Shown here: positions 48,928 to 58,059 of the stretch, piece after piece
How positions within the stretch are numbered: the first letter of the stretch is position 1
Layout: each line of letters starts with the position of its first letter
NCBI GenBank assembly: GCA_038276395.1
Contig: JBBQAA010000060.1
Coordinates: forward strand, 1 to 64,000
Source of the DNA: JBBQAA01 sp038276395
GTDB taxonomy: Bacteria > Actinomycetota > Thermoleophilia > Solirubrobacterales > Solirubrobacteraceae
Direction: 5' to 3'
DNA length: 64,000 bases
Position numbers and translations under genes: made by a program
The notes under the pieces: model-generated
The model's input: the letters and a program-made list of their open reading frames with translations, nothing else
Told to the model about the DNA's origin: nothing
Databases searched by the model: none

Positions 48928-50448
48928 GTGTCCGAAACGACGATAGAACCCGTGCCCACCGCAGGGGAGCCCCCGGCCCTCCACGCCGGCGGCACCCCGC
49001 GCGACGTCCGGGCCAAACGGCCGCCCGCGCTCTCGTTCCTGCTGCGCATGGAGACGCTGCGGCGTGTCGCGCGGTGGGTGTCGCTGCTCGTGATCGACTA
49101 CGCCGCCGTGTTCGGCGCGCTCTTCAGCGCCCTGGCGCTGAAGACCCTCCTGCTCGGCGGCAGCGCGCACGCGTACTCGATCGCGCTCGACCAGACGCGG
49201 AGCGAGGCGAGCTTCGCCTTCCTGCTCACCGCGCTGCTCTTCGCGCGCTCGGACCTCTACGCCGACCGCCCGCGCCGCCCGGGGTTCTCGCGGATCGTCT
49301 CCTCGCTCTTCCAGGTCACGATCGTCGCCCTCATCTACGCGCTGGCCAACGGGCAGCGCTTCGACTCCTACTACGTCTTCTACGGGGGCTTCTTCTTCGC
49401 CGTCCTCTACGCGGGAACGCTGAGAACAGCCCACACGTGGGTCACCGGCCGGCTTCTCGCCAAGGCCGGCTACCGGCGGCGCGCGCTCATCGTCGGCTCG
49501 GGTGCGCATATCGAGCAGGTCGCCGCGACCCTGGCCAAGACCGCCCACAGCCCCGTCGACGTCGTCGGGTTCATCTCGCTCGCCCCGCGGCCCTCCAACG
49601 GCCTGCGCTCGCTCGGGACCCTGGCCGAGCTGCCCGCCGCGCTGGGCGTCAATCGCGTGCAGGAGGTCATCATCGCTGACCCGGACTTCCCGCAGGAGCG
49701 CGCCGTCGAGCTGGTCGACATCTGCCACGAGCGCGGGGTCACGGTCCATGTCGCGCCCTCGACCATGGAGATCCTCCTACAGCGGGCCGAGTTCGTGCCC
49801 GGTCAGTCCGTGCCCCTCTTCACCCTGAAGGCGCCCGTTTTCGAGGGCTTCGACTTTGTCGTCAAGCGCGTCTTCGACCTCGTGGGGGCGACGCTGCTCC
49901 TGATCGTGCTGGCACCCGTCCTCCTGCTCATCGCGCTGCTCGTCAAGCTCGGCTCGCGCGGGCCCGTGCTCTACCGCTCCGTGCGGCCCGGGATCGGCGG
50001 GCGCCCGTTCCCGTGCCTGAAGTTCCGCACGATGGAGACCGGTGCCGACGCGCGCCAGCAGGATCTCGAGGAGCGCAACGAGGCCTCGGGCGCCCTGTTC
50101 AAGATCGCCCGCGATCCGCGCGTGACGCGGATCGGCGCGGTGCTGCGCCGCTACTCGCTGGACGAGCTGCCCCAGCTCGTCAACGTGCTGCGGGGGGAGA
50201 TGTCCCTCGTCGGCCCGCGGCCGCTGCCCACGCGCGACTATGAGCGGCTCGAGGACTGGCACCGCAAGCGCTACCTCGTCCTGCCGGGCATGACGGGACT
50301 CTGGCAGGTCTCGGGTCGCTCGGAGCTCGCCTTCGACGACCTCGTCCGGCTCGACTTCCTCTACCTCGAGCGCTGGTCGGTCTTCCTCGACCTCTCGATC
50401 ATGCTGAAGACGATCCCCGCCGTGCTCGGGCGCCGCGGCGCGGTCTGA
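48928..50448 (+). CDS. polyprenyl-phosphate sugar-phosphate transferase (WbaP/exopolysaccharide type)
   Basis: 506 residues. An N-terminal membrane region with four to five helices (about 35-145, for example LLVIDYAAVFGALFSALALK) is followed by a CoA-binding-like Rossmann segment (RRRALIVGSGAHIEQVAATL). A fifth helix, DLVGATLLLIVLAPVLLLIA (about 310-330), leads into the catalytic domain with KFRTMETGADAR, DELPQLVNVLRGEMSLVGPR and WQVSGRSELAFDDLVRLDFL. It loads the first sugar phosphate on undecaprenyl phosphate at the membrane. The GTG at 48928 (SETTIEPVP) is the likely start. Confidence 0.92.
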   Translation: MSETTIEPVPTAGEPPALHAGGTPRDVRAKRPPALSFLLRMETLRRVARWVSLLVIDYAAVFGALFSALALKTLLLGGSAHAYSIALDQTRSEASFAFLLTALLFARSDLYADRPRRPGFSRIVSSLFQVTIVALIYALANGQRFDSYYVFYGGFFFAVLYAGTLRTAHTWVTGRLLAKAGYRRRALIVGSGAHIEQVAATLAKTAHSPVDVVGFISLAPRPSNGLRSLGTLAELPAALGVNRVQEVIIADPDFPQERAVELVDICHERGVTVHVAPSTMEILLQRAEFVPGQSVPLFTLKAPVFEGFDFVVKRVFDLVGATLLLIVLAPVLLLIALLVKLGSRGPVLYRSVRPGIGGRPFPCLKFRTMETGADARQQDLEERNEASGALFKIARDPRVTRIGAVLRRYSLDELPQLVNVLRGEMSLVGPRPLPTRDYERLEDWHRKRYLVLPGMTGLWQVSGRSELAFDDLVRLDFLYLERWSVFLDLSIMLKTIPAVLGRRGAV

Positions 50449-50656
50449 GCCCGGCGCGCCGCTGATCCGGTGCCGGTGACCGCGCCGCCTCGGCGCGCGG
50501 CGAATGCAGCGAGCAGGCGCGTCCCCGACGCCGCGAGGGCCTGAACACGGACCCCGTCTCCTCCTCCCTGCCCACTCACGCCCCAACCGCGAGAACCTCA
50601 CATATGCAGGCGTGAAGAACCGGTGAACGCCCCTGGTCGGCGACCCGGCGACCCCG

Positions 50657-50662
50657 TAGCGT
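50657..50662 (+). promoter_or_regulatory. -10 box TAGCGT for the CpsB-like gene
   Basis: TAGCGT at 50657-50662 implies a leader of about 60 bases before the ATG at 50730. The rest of 50449-50729 shows no gene. Confidence 0.35.
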
Positions 50663-50729
50663 GCTTCCCGTAACCAAGCGAAGAGACCGGCGGGCACCGA
50701 CGACCCGCGTACGAGAAAGGAAGCAGCCC

Positions 50730-51575
50730 ATGTCCTACGTGGACCTTCACCTCCACCTTCTCCCCGGGGTTGACGACGGCGCCCGGACGCTCGAGGACTC
50801 CCTCGCGCACGCCCGGCGCATGACCTCCGAGGGCATCCACGGCGCCGCGGTCACGCCGCACGTCGGCCATCCGTGGTTCCCCCTCGACACGACCCAGATC
50901 CCGGCGCGCGTCGCCGAGCTCCAGACCGCGCTGCGCGCGGAGAGGATCCCGCTGACCCTCCACGCCGGCGGGGAGATCCACGCCCGCCACCTGGGGGAGA
51001 TCGGCGCGGAGGAGCTCGACCTCGTCGCGCACGGGCCGGCCGGCGCCCGCTGGGTGCTCGCCGAGGTCCCCTTCGCGGGCATCGACGCCGCCTTCTGCGC
51101 CGCGCTCGAGCGCGTGCGCGGGCTCGGCTACGCCGCCCTGATCGCCCACCCCGAGCGCGCCGAGGGGTTCGCGGAGACCGGCCTCGAGCTGCTCCGCCCC
51201 GCGCTGGCCGCGGGCGCGCTCCTGCAGGTCAACGTGTGCTCGCTGCTCGGCCACAACGGGGCCGAGGCGGCCGAGGCGGGTGCCCGGCTCGTGCGCAGCG
51301 GCCTGGCCTTCGTGCTCGGCTCCGACGGCCACCCGGGCACGCGCGAGCACACGCTGCGCCTCGGCTTCGACCTCGCCCTGCGCGCCGGCGCCTCGACGAC
51401 GCAGGCCTGGCGGCTCACGCAGGCCAACCCGCGCTTCCTCATCGACCAGGGGATCCCCGCCGCGCCCGTGCGCCTGCCGGTGGCGCCCGAGGTCGGCCGC
51501 CGCACGCCGGGGGAGCGGCGCCGCCTCGAGGGCGACGTCCGCCGCGTCATCGCGGCGGGACGCCGCCCGCGGTAG
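50730..51575 (+). CDS. CpsB/YwqE-type PHP-domain tyrosine phosphatase
   Basis: 281 residues. The PHP metal site begins with YVDLHLHLLPGVDDGARTLE (the D-x-H-x-H-L-x-P-x-x-D-D-G signature) and continues with TPHVGHP, LHAGGEIH, ALIAHPERAEGF and GSDGHPGTRE. Such manganese-dependent phosphatases dephosphorylate tyrosine kinases that regulate capsule polymerisation; no such kinase gene is adjacent. The ATG at 50730 has AAAGGA 9 bp upstream, one of the few clear ribosome sites here. Its end overlaps the convergent hydrolase gene by 29 bp. Confidence 0.88.
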   Translation: MSYVDLHLHLLPGVDDGARTLEDSLAHARRMTSEGIHGAAVTPHVGHPWFPLDTTQIPARVAELQTALRAERIPLTLHAGGEIHARHLGEIGAEELDLVAHGPAGARWVLAEVPFAGIDAAFCAALERVRGLGYAALIAHPERAEGFAETGLELLRPALAAGALLQVNVCSLLGHNGAEAAEAGARLVRSGLAFVLGSDGHPGTREHTLRLGFDLALRAGASTTQAWRLTQANPRFLIDQGIPAAPVRLPVAPEVGRRTPGERRRLEGDVRRVIAAGRRPR

Positions 51576-53589
51576 GCGGCGCTGCCTCCACCTGGTTGTA
51601 GACGTCGGTGCGGCAGGGCCGGCCGCCGCAGACGTCGACGACCTTCCCGTCCGGCGCGAGGAACGCGGACTTCTGGGTCCGCGCCGCCCTGGTCGAGCGC
51701 GGGTCCTCGTGCGGGTCGGGACCCTTGCCGCGCGGCGGCGTGTCGCTCAGCGGCGGTAGCGCGACCCGCTTCGGGCCTGAGTCCCAGTAGGTGATCGCCG
51801 AGCCCGAGTACGGCAGCGCGCCGACGCAGGGGATCCCGTAGAGCAGGCGGCCCCGGCCGCGCGCCACGCTCGGGCACAGGCGCCCGGCGCCGATCGTCCG
51901 CGCCTCGGTGTCCGCCGCATAGTCCGTGACCTGGTGGTCGCCGAGCGCGATCTGCATGAGCACGGTGTGCCTCGGCGTTCCCGGGAGGTTGTGGCCGGTC
52001 ATGTACTGCGCGTAGCCGTCGGGCTCGGAGCGATCCCACAGCTGCTGGAGCAGGTCGTAGAGCAGCGGGCGCACCGAAGGATCCGGGTAGGCGGAGCGGA
52101 GGATCGTCAGGTAGGAGTCGAAGTCGACGGAGCGCGCGAGCAGCAGGCCGCCGTAGTCCATCCCGGAGACGCCGAGCACGGCGCGCGCGAAGTCCGGCGC
52201 GACGGCCGTCGTGATGCCGCCCTCGATGCCGCCCTGCGAGTTGCCGTCGTAGTAGAGCCGGCTCGGGTCGATGAGCGGACGGCCGGAGGCGCCCCTGAAC
52301 GCGGCGTTCGTGGCGAGGCCGTGCGGACTGCGCATGAGCCGTCCGAGGTAGAGCATGTCGAGCACGCCCTGCTGGAGGCGGTCGGTGAGGCTCGGGAAAA
52401 GATCGAGGTCGCCGAGGATGTTCGCGGCGTTGCCGAGATCCTCGTCGGACATGCCGACCCAGCGCGTGGCGCAGAAGACGAAGTCGTGCTCCTGCGACAT
52501 GTCCTGGACGTTTCCGGCGTTGATCTCCGTCGGCTTGCCGAGGAGGCCGTGGCCATAGAGGGAGATGCGCGCGGGCGTACTCGCCGCCGCGCGCGGGACG
52601 TTGCAGTAGAACTTCTCCCTGATGACGTTGCCGGGCAGCGCCGTCGGAGTGGCGTCCTTGCCCTTCGCGGAGTAGTGGAAGCGCGCGCCGGGGGGGCAGC
52701 CGGGCGCGTTCAGGTAGCACGGGACGGTGATCGTGCCCTCGACCTGGCGCAGGAGCTCGGGGTTGTCGGCCGGGTTGTCGGTGACCGCGTCGATCGTGTA
52801 CTTCGGCGCGGAGCCCTGGGGCTTGCCGTCGGCGAGGTTCTTGTCGCCGAGGCGCCGGAAGGCGTCGTTGCGGATGGCGAGCATGCGCCCGGTCTCGCTC
52901 TGCCGGGAGATGACCGTGAAGTCCCAGGTCGCGTAGAGGCCCTTGCGGCCGACACCGGCCCTGCTCAAAGTCTTCCTGATCCGGGCGTAGCGCTTCGGCT
53001 GGGCGCTGCGCGCCTTCGCGAACCAGGCCGGGGCGCGCAGCCGCTCCCGGTGCGCACCCACGAGGTTCCGCAGGACGACGACGTAGCGGTGCCCGTGGAG
53101 CAGGTTGCGCCCGGGATGAACGAGGAGGTTGACGTCGCCGAGCTTCGGCGTCGCGTCGAGCTCGGCCCAGATGAGCACGCGCCGGTGCGTGGCGGCGTCG
53201 ATCAGGAGCAGCCGCTGGCGGCGGTTGTAGGTCCGGCCCATCGCGGTCAGCGAGGGGAGATGGTTCTGCACGAATGCGGCCGAGGTGTCGAGCCCCGGGA
53301 TGCGGATGATGATCATGCCGCCGGGGGAGAAGCCGTCGTTGCGGTTGTACTCCCCGGTACCGATGCGCTGGCCCTTCACGTTGACGGGCATCGCCGCCGC
53401 CGGCAGGTGGACGCGCACGCCCGTGACCGAGTGCTTGTCCGGCACCGTCAGCCGGTTGTCCGGAAACGGCAGGAGGCAGGCCTTCGCCCCGAACGGGCGG
53501 CAGGCGTTGTAGCCCGCGCGCGCCTCGGCGGCGAGGAGGGTGAAGGCGGCGAGGAGAAGGCCGGCGAGGGCGGCGAGGCGGGTGCGCAT
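51547..53589 (-). CDS. large exported alpha/beta-hydrolase-like protein
   Basis: 680 residues. A signal peptide MRTRLAALAGLLLAAFTLLA ending at AEARA precedes a long mature chain with eight or more cysteines. A nucleophile elbow is visible in RLYYDGNSQGGIEGGITTAV (Gly-Asn-Ser-Gln-Gly), with oxyanion-side SLYGHGLLG and a candidate acid/His pair in ALGDHQVTDYAADTEA near 575, consistent with an exported esterase or lipase-like enzyme. The order and size do not match a characterised lipase I can name. A TAGGCT box 6 bp before the ATG suggests a leaderless message. It overlaps the CpsB-like gene tail to tail. Confidence 0.75.
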   Translation of the reverse strand: MRTRLAALAGLLLAAFTLLAAEARAGYNACRPFGAKACLLPFPDNRLTVPDKHSVTGVRVHLPAAAMPVNVKGQRIGTGEYNRNDGFSPGGMIIIRIPGLDTSAAFVQNHLPSLTAMGRTYNRRQRLLLIDAATHRRVLIWAELDATPKLGDVNLLVHPGRNLLHGHRYVVVLRNLVGAHRERLRAPAWFAKARSAQPKRYARIRKTLSRAGVGRKGLYATWDFTVISRQSETGRMLAIRNDAFRRLGDKNLADGKPQGSAPKYTIDAVTDNPADNPELLRQVEGTITVPCYLNAPGCPPGARFHYSAKGKDATPTALPGNVIREKFYCNVPRAAASTPARISLYGHGLLGKPTEINAGNVQDMSQEHDFVFCATRWVGMSDEDLGNAANILGDLDLFPSLTDRLQQGVLDMLYLGRLMRSPHGLATNAAFRGASGRPLIDPSRLYYDGNSQGGIEGGITTAVAPDFARAVLGVSGMDYGGLLLARSVDFDSYLTILRSAYPDPSVRPLLYDLLQQLWDRSEPDGYAQYMTGHNLPGTPRHTVLMQIALGDHQVTDYAADTEARTIGAGRLCPSVARGRGRLLYGIPCVGALPYSGSAITYWDSGPKRVALPPLSDTPPRGKGPDPHEDPRSTRAARTQKSAFLAPDGKVVDVCGGRPCRTDVYNQVEAAPPTAGGVPPR

Positions 53590-53595
53590 GGGCGC

Positions 53596-53601
53596 AGCCT
53601 A
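53596..53601 (-). promoter_or_regulatory. -10 box TAGGCT for the exported hydrolase gene
   Basis: TAGGCT on the minus strand, 6 bp before the ATG at 53589. Confidence 0.45.
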
Positions 53602-53603
53602 GT

Positions 53604-54389
53604 TCACACGGGCGACTCCGTCTCGGGCGGGTTCACGCGCACCACGCGCAGGCCCTTGGGGATGCCGTCGGCGCGCAGGCGCTTCGAGCGCCCGCGCTCG
53701 GCCTCCCGGAGCTCCTCGCAGGCGACCTCGGAGACGAGCACCTCGCCGCCCTTGGCAGCGTCCATGACGCGCGCGGCGACGTTCACGTCGACGCCGAGGT
53801 AGTCGCCGCCGACCCGCCGCGGGCGCCCGAGGTGGACGCCCGCGCGCATCTGCGGGACGTAGCCCTCGACCTCGATCCCCGCCAGCGCCGTGTTGGCGCC
53901 GTGGGCGGCGTCGACCGCTTCCTGCGGGGTCGCGAACACGGCCATGAGCCCGTCGCCGAGGCGCTTGACGACGGCGCCGCCGTGGTCGCCGATGGCGCCC
54001 TCGGTCGTCTTGGCCGTGGCGCGGAGGAGCTCCACGACCGCCTCGTCGCCGGCCTCGAGAGCCCAGCTCGAGAAGCGCACGAGATCGGTGAAGAGGATCG
54101 CCAGCGGTCGCTCCCCCCGTCCCCTTCCCTGCGCCTCGGAGAGCCGCTGCCAGACCTGCAGCGCGCCGAGCCCGAGCTCGCGAACGGCGCTCGGGTGCTC
54201 GACGCCGAGTGCGGAGACGGTGCGGCCCGCGGCGTGCCGGGCGCCCTCGCCCGCGGTCGAGAGCGGATCGCCGAAGTCGGGGTCGCCGGGAGCGAGCCTG
54301 CGCATCGTCCTGACGCCCTCGACGGTCAGCTCGTGGGCGTCGGCGCGGCGGAGCCGCTCGAGGAGCTTCGGCAGGCGGGGCTCGGTCAT
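53604..54389 (-). CDS. class III adenylate/guanylate cyclase
   Basis: 261 residues. An N-terminal helical region of about 100 residues precedes the cyclase domain. The first metal Asp is in LAILFTDLVRFSSW, the second in VVKRLGDGLMAVF, and the transition-state Asn/Arg are in LGVDVNVAARVMDAA. HLGRPRRVGGDYLGVD supplies the beta hairpin before them. Substrate-specifying positions cannot be fixed by eye, but cAMP is the default for this class. The Crp/Fnr regulator far upstream in the window could respond to it, though the link is speculative. Upstream it diverges from the VOC gene. Confidence 0.88.
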   Translation of the reverse strand: MTEPRLPKLLERLRRADAHELTVEGVRTMRRLAPGDPDFGDPLSTAGEGARHAAGRTVSALGVEHPSAVRELGLGALQVWQRLSEAQGRGRGERPLAILFTDLVRFSSWALEAGDEAVVELLRATAKTTEGAIGDHGGAVVKRLGDGLMAVFATPQEAVDAAHGANTALAGIEVEGYVPQMRAGVHLGRPRRVGGDYLGVDVNVAARVMDAAKGGEVLVSEVACEELREAERGRSKRLRADGIPKGLRVVRVNPPETESPV

Positions 54390-54437
54390 CGGACCCCTAT
54401 GCAAGCAAGGGACGAGGCCGGGCCGGATCCGAGGTGT

Positions 54438-54443
54438 TATCGT
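54438..54443 (+). promoter_or_regulatory. -10 box TATCGT for the VOC protein gene
   Basis: TATCGT lies 34 bp before the ATG at 54478, leaving a short leader that contains the ribosome site GGGGGAGGGAG. Confidence 0.4.
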
Positions 54444-54477
54444 TGTGTACGCAATGACCTTCCGGGGGAGGGAGAAC

Positions 54478-55428
54478 ATGCGGCTGAACGGCCTGCACCA
54501 CATCACCGCGATCACCGGCGACGCGCGGCGGAACCTCGGCTTCTACACGGGCACGCTCGGCCTGCGCCTGACGGCCAAGACCGTCAACCAGGACGACCCG
54601 AGCGTCTACCACCTCTTCTACGGCGAGGAGGACGCCCGGCCCGGGCTCGACCTGACGTTCTTCGAGCATCCGGGCGCGACCCCGGGTCGCCCGGGGGCGG
54701 GCATGGTCCACCGGATCCTCTGGCGCGTGGGCTCACCCGCGGCGCTCGCCTTCTGGGCGGAGCGGCTGGCGGGCCACGAGGTGGCGGCGGCGCGCGGGGA
54801 GGACTTCGTGCGCTTCGCCGATCCCGAGGGGCTCGAGCACGAGCTGGTCCTCGCCGGCGCGCCCGACGCGCCGCTCGTCGCCGAGCACCCGGAGATCCCC
54901 GCCGCGCTCGCGCTCCAGGGCTTCGAGGGTGTGCGCGCCTACTCGGCGCGGCCGGAGCGGAGCGCGCAGACGCTGCGCGAGCTGATGGGCGCGGAGGAGG
55001 CCGCGGACGGGGTCTTCGTCCTGCGTGGCGAGAGCCGCGAGGGCCGGATCGCCTGGGATCCCGCCCCCGCGGAGCCCGGGCGCCAGGGCGCGGGAACCGT
55101 GCACCACGTCGCCTGGGGCACGGAGCACGCGGACCACGACGGCTGGCTCGAGCGGCTCGCCGCGGCGGGGGTGCGCAACTCGGGTCCGGTCGACCGCCAC
55201 TACTTCGAGTCGATCTACTTCCGCGAGCCGGGCGGCGTGCTCTACGAGCTGGCGACCAAGGAGCCGGGGTTCCTCGTCGACGGGCTGCCCGTGGAGAAGC
55301 TCGGGACGAAGATCATCCTGCCCCCGTGGCTCGAGGCGCGGCGGGAGGAGATCGAGGCGCGGCTGACCCCGCTGCCCGACCCGCGGCGGGGCAGCCGGGG
55401 GCGTCCGGCGACACGAGCTGTCCCCTGA
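54478..55428 (+). CDS. ring-cleavage dioxygenase-like VOC protein
   Basis: 316 residues with two vicinal-oxygen-chelate modules. The first begins LNGLHHITAITGDARRNLGF with the metal His. The second contains TVHHVAWGTEHADHDGWLER, and the third ligand Glu is in PGGVLYELATKEPGF. The pattern matches proteins annotated as ring-cleaving dioxygenases of the LinE/MhqO type, which open hydroquinone or catechol rings and respond to quinone stress. The ATG at 54478 has a strong GGGAGGGAG ribosome site. The terminal residues (RRGSRGRPATRAVP) are disordered. Substrate unknown. Confidence 0.85.
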   Translation: MRLNGLHHITAITGDARRNLGFYTGTLGLRLTAKTVNQDDPSVYHLFYGEEDARPGLDLTFFEHPGATPGRPGAGMVHRILWRVGSPAALAFWAERLAGHEVAAARGEDFVRFADPEGLEHELVLAGAPDAPLVAEHPEIPAALALQGFEGVRAYSARPERSAQTLRELMGAEEAADGVFVLRGESREGRIAWDPAPAEPGRQGAGTVHHVAWGTEHADHDGWLERLAAAGVRNSGPVDRHYFESIYFREPGGVLYELATKEPGFLVDGLPVEKLGTKIILPPWLEARREEIEARLTPLPDPRRGSRGRPATRAVP

Positions 55429-55741
55429 GGATCCTCGTCATCGCCGTCCCTCACGCCGACCGGTCGGTGGGAGCGGGGGCCCGCAGCTCATGTCCCTCCC
55501 GCCCCGGAGGCCGACTCGCGGGGCGTCGCTTTGTTGACAGCGCGCCGCCCGAGGTCGCGATCTCGACGAACCTGTCGCCCCACGACGGTTTTGTCGATCG
55601 GACGCTCCTCCCGCGGGCGCGTACGACAAAGCGACGGCCCCCGCCCTCCGCCCCGGTGCCCCCGACCTCCTTGGCCGGGGAGCGTCCCCGGATGTGAGCC
55701 GTGCCCGAAACGTCCGGCGAAAGGTCCTAGCGTCCCGCGCC
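55429..55741 (+). other. intergenic region with a distant inverted repeat
   Basis: No convincing gene was found in these 313 bases. An 11-bp perfect inverted repeat, CGTCGCTTTGT at 55524-55534 and ACAAAGCGACG at 55626-55636, brackets about 90 bases that also contain GGTTTTGTCGATCG-like sequence. It could be the ends of a small non-coding mobile remnant or a long-range RNA pairing. The 3' end holds the promoter of the next gene. Confidence 0.35.
55728..55733 (+). promoter_or_regulatory. -10 box TAGCGT for the MBL hydrolase gene
   Basis: TAGCGT lies 8 bp before the ATG at 55742. Confidence 0.45.
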
Positions 55742-56383
55742 ATGCGCGAACTCGCTCCCGATGTCTTCCAGATCCCCCTCGTCCCCCGCGATGGGATCAA
55801 CGCCTACGTGATCGGCGACGTCCTCGTCGACTGCGGGGTCAAGCAGCACGCGGGGAAGCTCCGCAAGGCGCTCGCCGGGCGGACGCTCAAGGCCCTCGCC
55901 CTGACCCACGCCCACCCGGACCACGCGGGCAGCGCGCAGCGGCTCGTGCCCGAGCTCGGCCTCGCCTACTGGGCCGGCGCGCGGGACGCCGAGGCCGCCC
56001 GCACCGGCCAGACGGTGACGACGCGGGACTGGATGCGGAGCCTCATCCGGTTCTCCGGCTGCCCGGTCGACCGCGAGCTGCACGAGGGCGACGAGGTCGC
56101 GGGCTTCACCGTGCTCGACACGCCGGGCCACTCCCCGGGGCACGTCTCCTACTGGCGGGCGTCCGACCGCGTACTCATCTGCGGGGACGTCTTCAACAAC
56201 ATGAACCTGCTCACCACGCAGGTCGGCCTGCACGAGCCGCCCGGTCTGCTCTCGCCCGATCCGGCCCGGAACCGCGAGTCGATGCGCCGCCTGGCCGAGC
56301 TCGCGCCCGCGCTCATGTGCGTCGGCCACGGGCCGCCGCTGCGCGACCCGGCGAAGCTCAAGGCCTTCGCCGCCTCGCTGTAG
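55742..56383 (+). CDS. metallo-beta-lactamase fold hydrolase (glyoxalase II-like)
   Basis: 213 residues. The metal motif ALTHAHPDHAGSAQ is the canonical H-x-H-x-D-H. The other ligands are the His of TPGHSPGHVSYW, the Asp of ICGDVFNNM and the His of VGHGPPL. INAYVIGDVLVDCGV near the N-terminus is the usual first strand pair. It may hydrolyse a thioester or act as a lactonase or phosphodiesterase; sequence alone does not decide. It converges with the five-gene minus-strand operon, with 8 bp between stops. Confidence 0.85.
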   Translation: MRELAPDVFQIPLVPRDGINAYVIGDVLVDCGVKQHAGKLRKALAGRTLKALALTHAHPDHAGSAQRLVPELGLAYWAGARDAEAARTGQTVTTRDWMRSLIRFSGCPVDRELHEGDEVAGFTVLDTPGHSPGHVSYWRASDRVLICGDVFNNMNLLTTQVGLHEPPGLLSPDPARNRESMRRLAELAPALMCVGHGPPLRDPAKLKAFAASL

Positions 56384-56391
56384 CCGCGCCG

Positions 56392-58059
56392 CTACCCCGC
56401 CGCCGAACCCGAGCCGGCCAGGGGGGCACGCAGCGAGGCGAGCGGCGGGCGCTCTCCGACGGGCACGGTGACGACGACGCCGTCCTCCCACGGCCTCAGG
56501 TAGTGGCCGCGGGCGACGCCTCGCGCCGAGCCACCGGCGTCGTCCACCCGCGCCTCGACGGCGGCCAGCACCGCGTAGGCCATCTCGCCGAGCGCGCGCA
56601 GCGGCTGGTGGCGGTTCTGCCGGGTGCCGAGCGCGACCTCGGCCAGGCCGTCGAGTCCGCAGACGCCAAGCGCGTCGATCAGGGTGGCGATCTCCACCCC
56701 GTAGCCGCAGGGGAAGGGGATCGCCTCGAAGAGCTCACGACGCCCGGCGAACTCCCCCGCCAGGGGCTGGGCGAAGCCGGCGAGCAGCGGCACGTGGAGG
56801 TTCAGCAGTGGCCGGGCCATGAGCTCCGTCACCCGGCCGCCCTCGTGCGGGAGATCCCCGGCCGCCGTGCGCAGCGGGCGCTCGAAGGCGCCCTTGACGA
56901 AGCCCACCTCCGGGTCGATGAGGAGCGGTCCGAGGAGCCCCTCGAGGTGGCGCGGGTGCGGGTCGGCGGTGTCCGTGTCGAGGAAGCAGACGACGTCGGC
57001 GTCCGTGGCGTGCACGCCCCGCCACATCGCGTCGCCCTTTCCGCGCGCCGGGCCGTGCTCGGGCAGGATCGCGTCCTCCTGCACGACCCGCGCGCCCGCG
57101 GCGGCGGCGCGTGCGGCGGTGCCGTCGGCCGACCCGGCGTCGATCACGAGCACGTCGTCGAGGAGGCCGGCGGCCAGGAGCGGCGCGACCGTCGTGTCGA
57201 GCACGGCGCCGACGGTGGCGGCGACCTCCTTGGCGGGCAGGACGACCGCCACCGTCGTCTCCCCCTTGGCGGCGCGGAGGGCGCCGCGGTCGAAGTCCTC
57301 GGCGCGGTGGCGGCGGCGGGCGAGCCATTCGGCCACCGCGAGGTCGACGGCGAGGCCCCGGCGCGCGCGGCCGGCGGCGCGCGCGGAGGTCCGCACGCGC
57401 ACGCTGCCCGAGCGCGTGATGGGGATGCGGTGCGCGGCCAGGCGGGCGGCGAAGGCCTCGTCCTCGAGCGCGGTCAGGGGCTCGAGGCCGCCCACGCGCT
57501 CGTAGGCCTCGGCGGTGACGGCGAGCGACGCGCCGCCGAAGTGGTGGTGCTCGGCACCGGGCGCGGCGACGCGCACGGCCGCCAGCCGCCGCTCGGCCGC
57601 GGCGGCGCGGCGGGCGAGGACGGCGGGGGAGAGCAGCGCGGCCTCCGCCTCCTCGAGCTCGATGACGCCGCCGATGGCGTGCGCGCCCCCGGCCACGAGC
57701 GCGAGCTGGCGGGCCAGCCAGTCCGGCGCGGGGCGGGAGTCGGCGTCGGTGCAGGCGATCAGGCCGCGGGGGCGGCCGGCGGCGCGCAGGCACGCGGCGG
57801 CGGCGTCCATCCCGGCGCGGCGGGCGGCGCCCGCCCCCGCGCCGGGCCCGTCGATGAGCTCGAGCTCGAGCCCGAGTGCTCGCGCCGCGCGCGCCGCCTC
57901 GGCCGCGGTCGCGTCCCGGCAGGCGTCAAGGACGAGGATGACGGCGAACGCCGCCCGCGGGACGGCCTGCGCGGCGAGCGCCGCGAGGCAGAGGGCGATG
58001 TGGGCCTCCTCGTCGCGGGCGGGTACGACGACGACGGCCTGGAGCTCGCTCAGGCCCAC
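56392..58059 (-). CDS. double GT-A glycosyltransferase: GT2 domain fused to GpgS-like domain
   Basis: 555 residues from a GTG at 58059 that overlaps the upstream flavoprotein gene by 10 bp. The N-terminal GT2 domain (about 5-230) begins LQAVVVVPARDEEAHIALCL and has its D-x-D at 105-107 (CTDADSRPAPDW). The C-terminal half (about 265-500) is like glucosyl-3-phosphoglycerate synthase: TTVAVVLPAKEVAATVGAVL, ARGKGDAMWR, DTD at 361-363, QPLAGEFAGRRELFEAIPFP, GYGVE at 452-456 and RHQ at 483-485. The linker is basic. Two nucleotide-sugar sites in one chain suggest two sequential transfers. No membrane helix is visible. It is the last gene of the five-gene operon. Confidence 0.85.
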   Translation of the reverse strand: MGLSELQAVVVVPARDEEAHIALCLAALAAQAVPRAAFAVILVLDACRDATAAEAARAARALGLELELIDGPGAGAGAARRAGMDAAAACLRAAGRPRGLIACTDADSRPAPDWLARQLALVAGGAHAIGGVIELEEAEAALLSPAVLARRAAAAERRLAAVRVAAPGAEHHHFGGASLAVTAEAYERVGGLEPLTALEDEAFAARLAAHRIPITRSGSVRVRTSARAAGRARRGLAVDLAVAEWLARRRHRAEDFDRGALRAAKGETTVAVVLPAKEVAATVGAVLDTTVAPLLAAGLLDDVLVIDAGSADGTAARAAAAGARVVQEDAILPEHGPARGKGDAMWRGVHATDADVVCFLDTDTADPHPRHLEGLLGPLLIDPEVGFVKGAFERPLRTAAGDLPHEGGRVTELMARPLLNLHVPLLAGFAQPLAGEFAGRRELFEAIPFPCGYGVEIATLIDALGVCGLDGLAEVALGTRQNRHQPLRALGEMAYAVLAAVEARVDDAGGSARGVARGHYLRPWEDGVVVTVPVGERPPLASLRAPLAGSGSAAG

